Assembly (NCBI GenBank): GCA_013695975.1
Contig: JACCZL010001019.1
Location: 1 to 5,325 of the forward strand
Length of the DNA stretch: 5,325 bases
Origin: Chloroflexota bacterium
Lineage (GTDB): Bacteria > Chloroflexota > UBA6077 > JACCZL01
Direction: 5' to 3'
Every line of letters starts with the position of its first letter. Position 1 is the first letter of the stretch. Shown here piece after piece: positions 5,243-5,325 of the stretch. The notes beneath the pieces are model-generated. The model was not told the DNA's origin and did not search any database. It saw nothing but the letters and a program-made list of their open reading frames with translations. A program made the position numbers and the translations under genes.

Positions 5243-5325
5243 TTAATTCCTGGTGCGAAGTCCGCCCAGGACGCCACTCAGGGGCCGGTGCTCCAGATGG
5301 GCGAGATCCCCGGACCACCCCATTG
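5243..5325 (-). CDS. Possible 3' end of a convergent gene, cut by the right edge
   Basis: The minus strand is open from the right edge to a TAA at 5243-5245, giving 26 residues. They include GDLAHLEHRPLSGVLGGL, a peptide of protein-like composition with mostly G or C third positions. It would end two bases from the glycosyltransferase stop, a tail-to-tail arrangement common in compact genomes. I do not recognise a family. The stretch is short enough to be chance in GC-rich DNA, and a plus-strand frame here is also open, so this is only a tentative call. Confidence 0.28.
   Translation of the reverse strand, partial: MGWSGDLAHLEHRPLSGVLGGLRTRN
5248..5271. terminator. Weak hairpin at the end of the glycan operon
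   Basis: TCCTGG (5248-5253) and CCAGGA (5266-5271) are exact inverted arms with a 12-base loop, starting eight bases after the glycosyltransferase stop. There is no T-run on the plus side; on the minus strand the stem is followed by AATTAA. It may mark the end of the plus-strand transcript, but the stem is short and the loop long. Confidence 0.25.

Overview
This GC-rich window (codon third positions dominated by G and C) comes from a bacterial chromosome. The gene set is ordinary core metabolism and translation plus one accessory-looking cassette. High GC, a split-barrel protein resembling the Rv3369-like F420-associated family, a class III-type zinc alcohol dehydrogenase and an exported GH99-like protein would fit an actinobacterium or a member of the Chloroflexota. 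The sequence alone does not settle which. There are no tRNA or rRNA genes, transposases, CRISPR arrays or phage genes.

Left part, minus strand (1-2329). Read in the direction of transcription, a zinc-dependent alcohol dehydrogenase (GTG start) is followed after 48 bases by a small split-barrel flavin/F420-type oxidoreductase. The spacer holds a perfect GC-rich hairpin. Beyond that gene, and behind its own good sigma-70-type promoter, lies infC, encoding translation initiation factor IF-3. infC begins with the rare codon AUC behind a strong Shine-Dalgarno sequence and runs off the left edge with an unusual Ala/Pro-rich C-terminal tail.

Divergent spacer (2330-2474). This separates the minus-strand dehydrogenase from a plus-strand operon. 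It holds two perfect inverted repeats, one of which looks like an operator or a hairpin, and a modest promoter candidate for the plus strand.

Right part, plus strand (2475-5240). Three genes are packed as one transcription unit: an exported TIM-barrel-type protein related to GH99/GH71-like glycoside hydrolases, a class I SAM-dependent methyltransferase overlapping it by four bases (GTGA), and a DPM1-like family 2 glycosyltransferase one base further on. The set suggests glycan or glycolipid metabolism: a cytoplasmic sugar transferase and a methyltransferase made together with an exported glycan-acting enzyme. The substrate is unknown. The last 83 bases may hold the 3' end of a convergent minus-strand gene.

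I see no clear sign of a wholly new system. The points most worth a second look are the glycan cassette, the AUC start and tailed IF-3, and the inverted repeat in the divergent promoter region.
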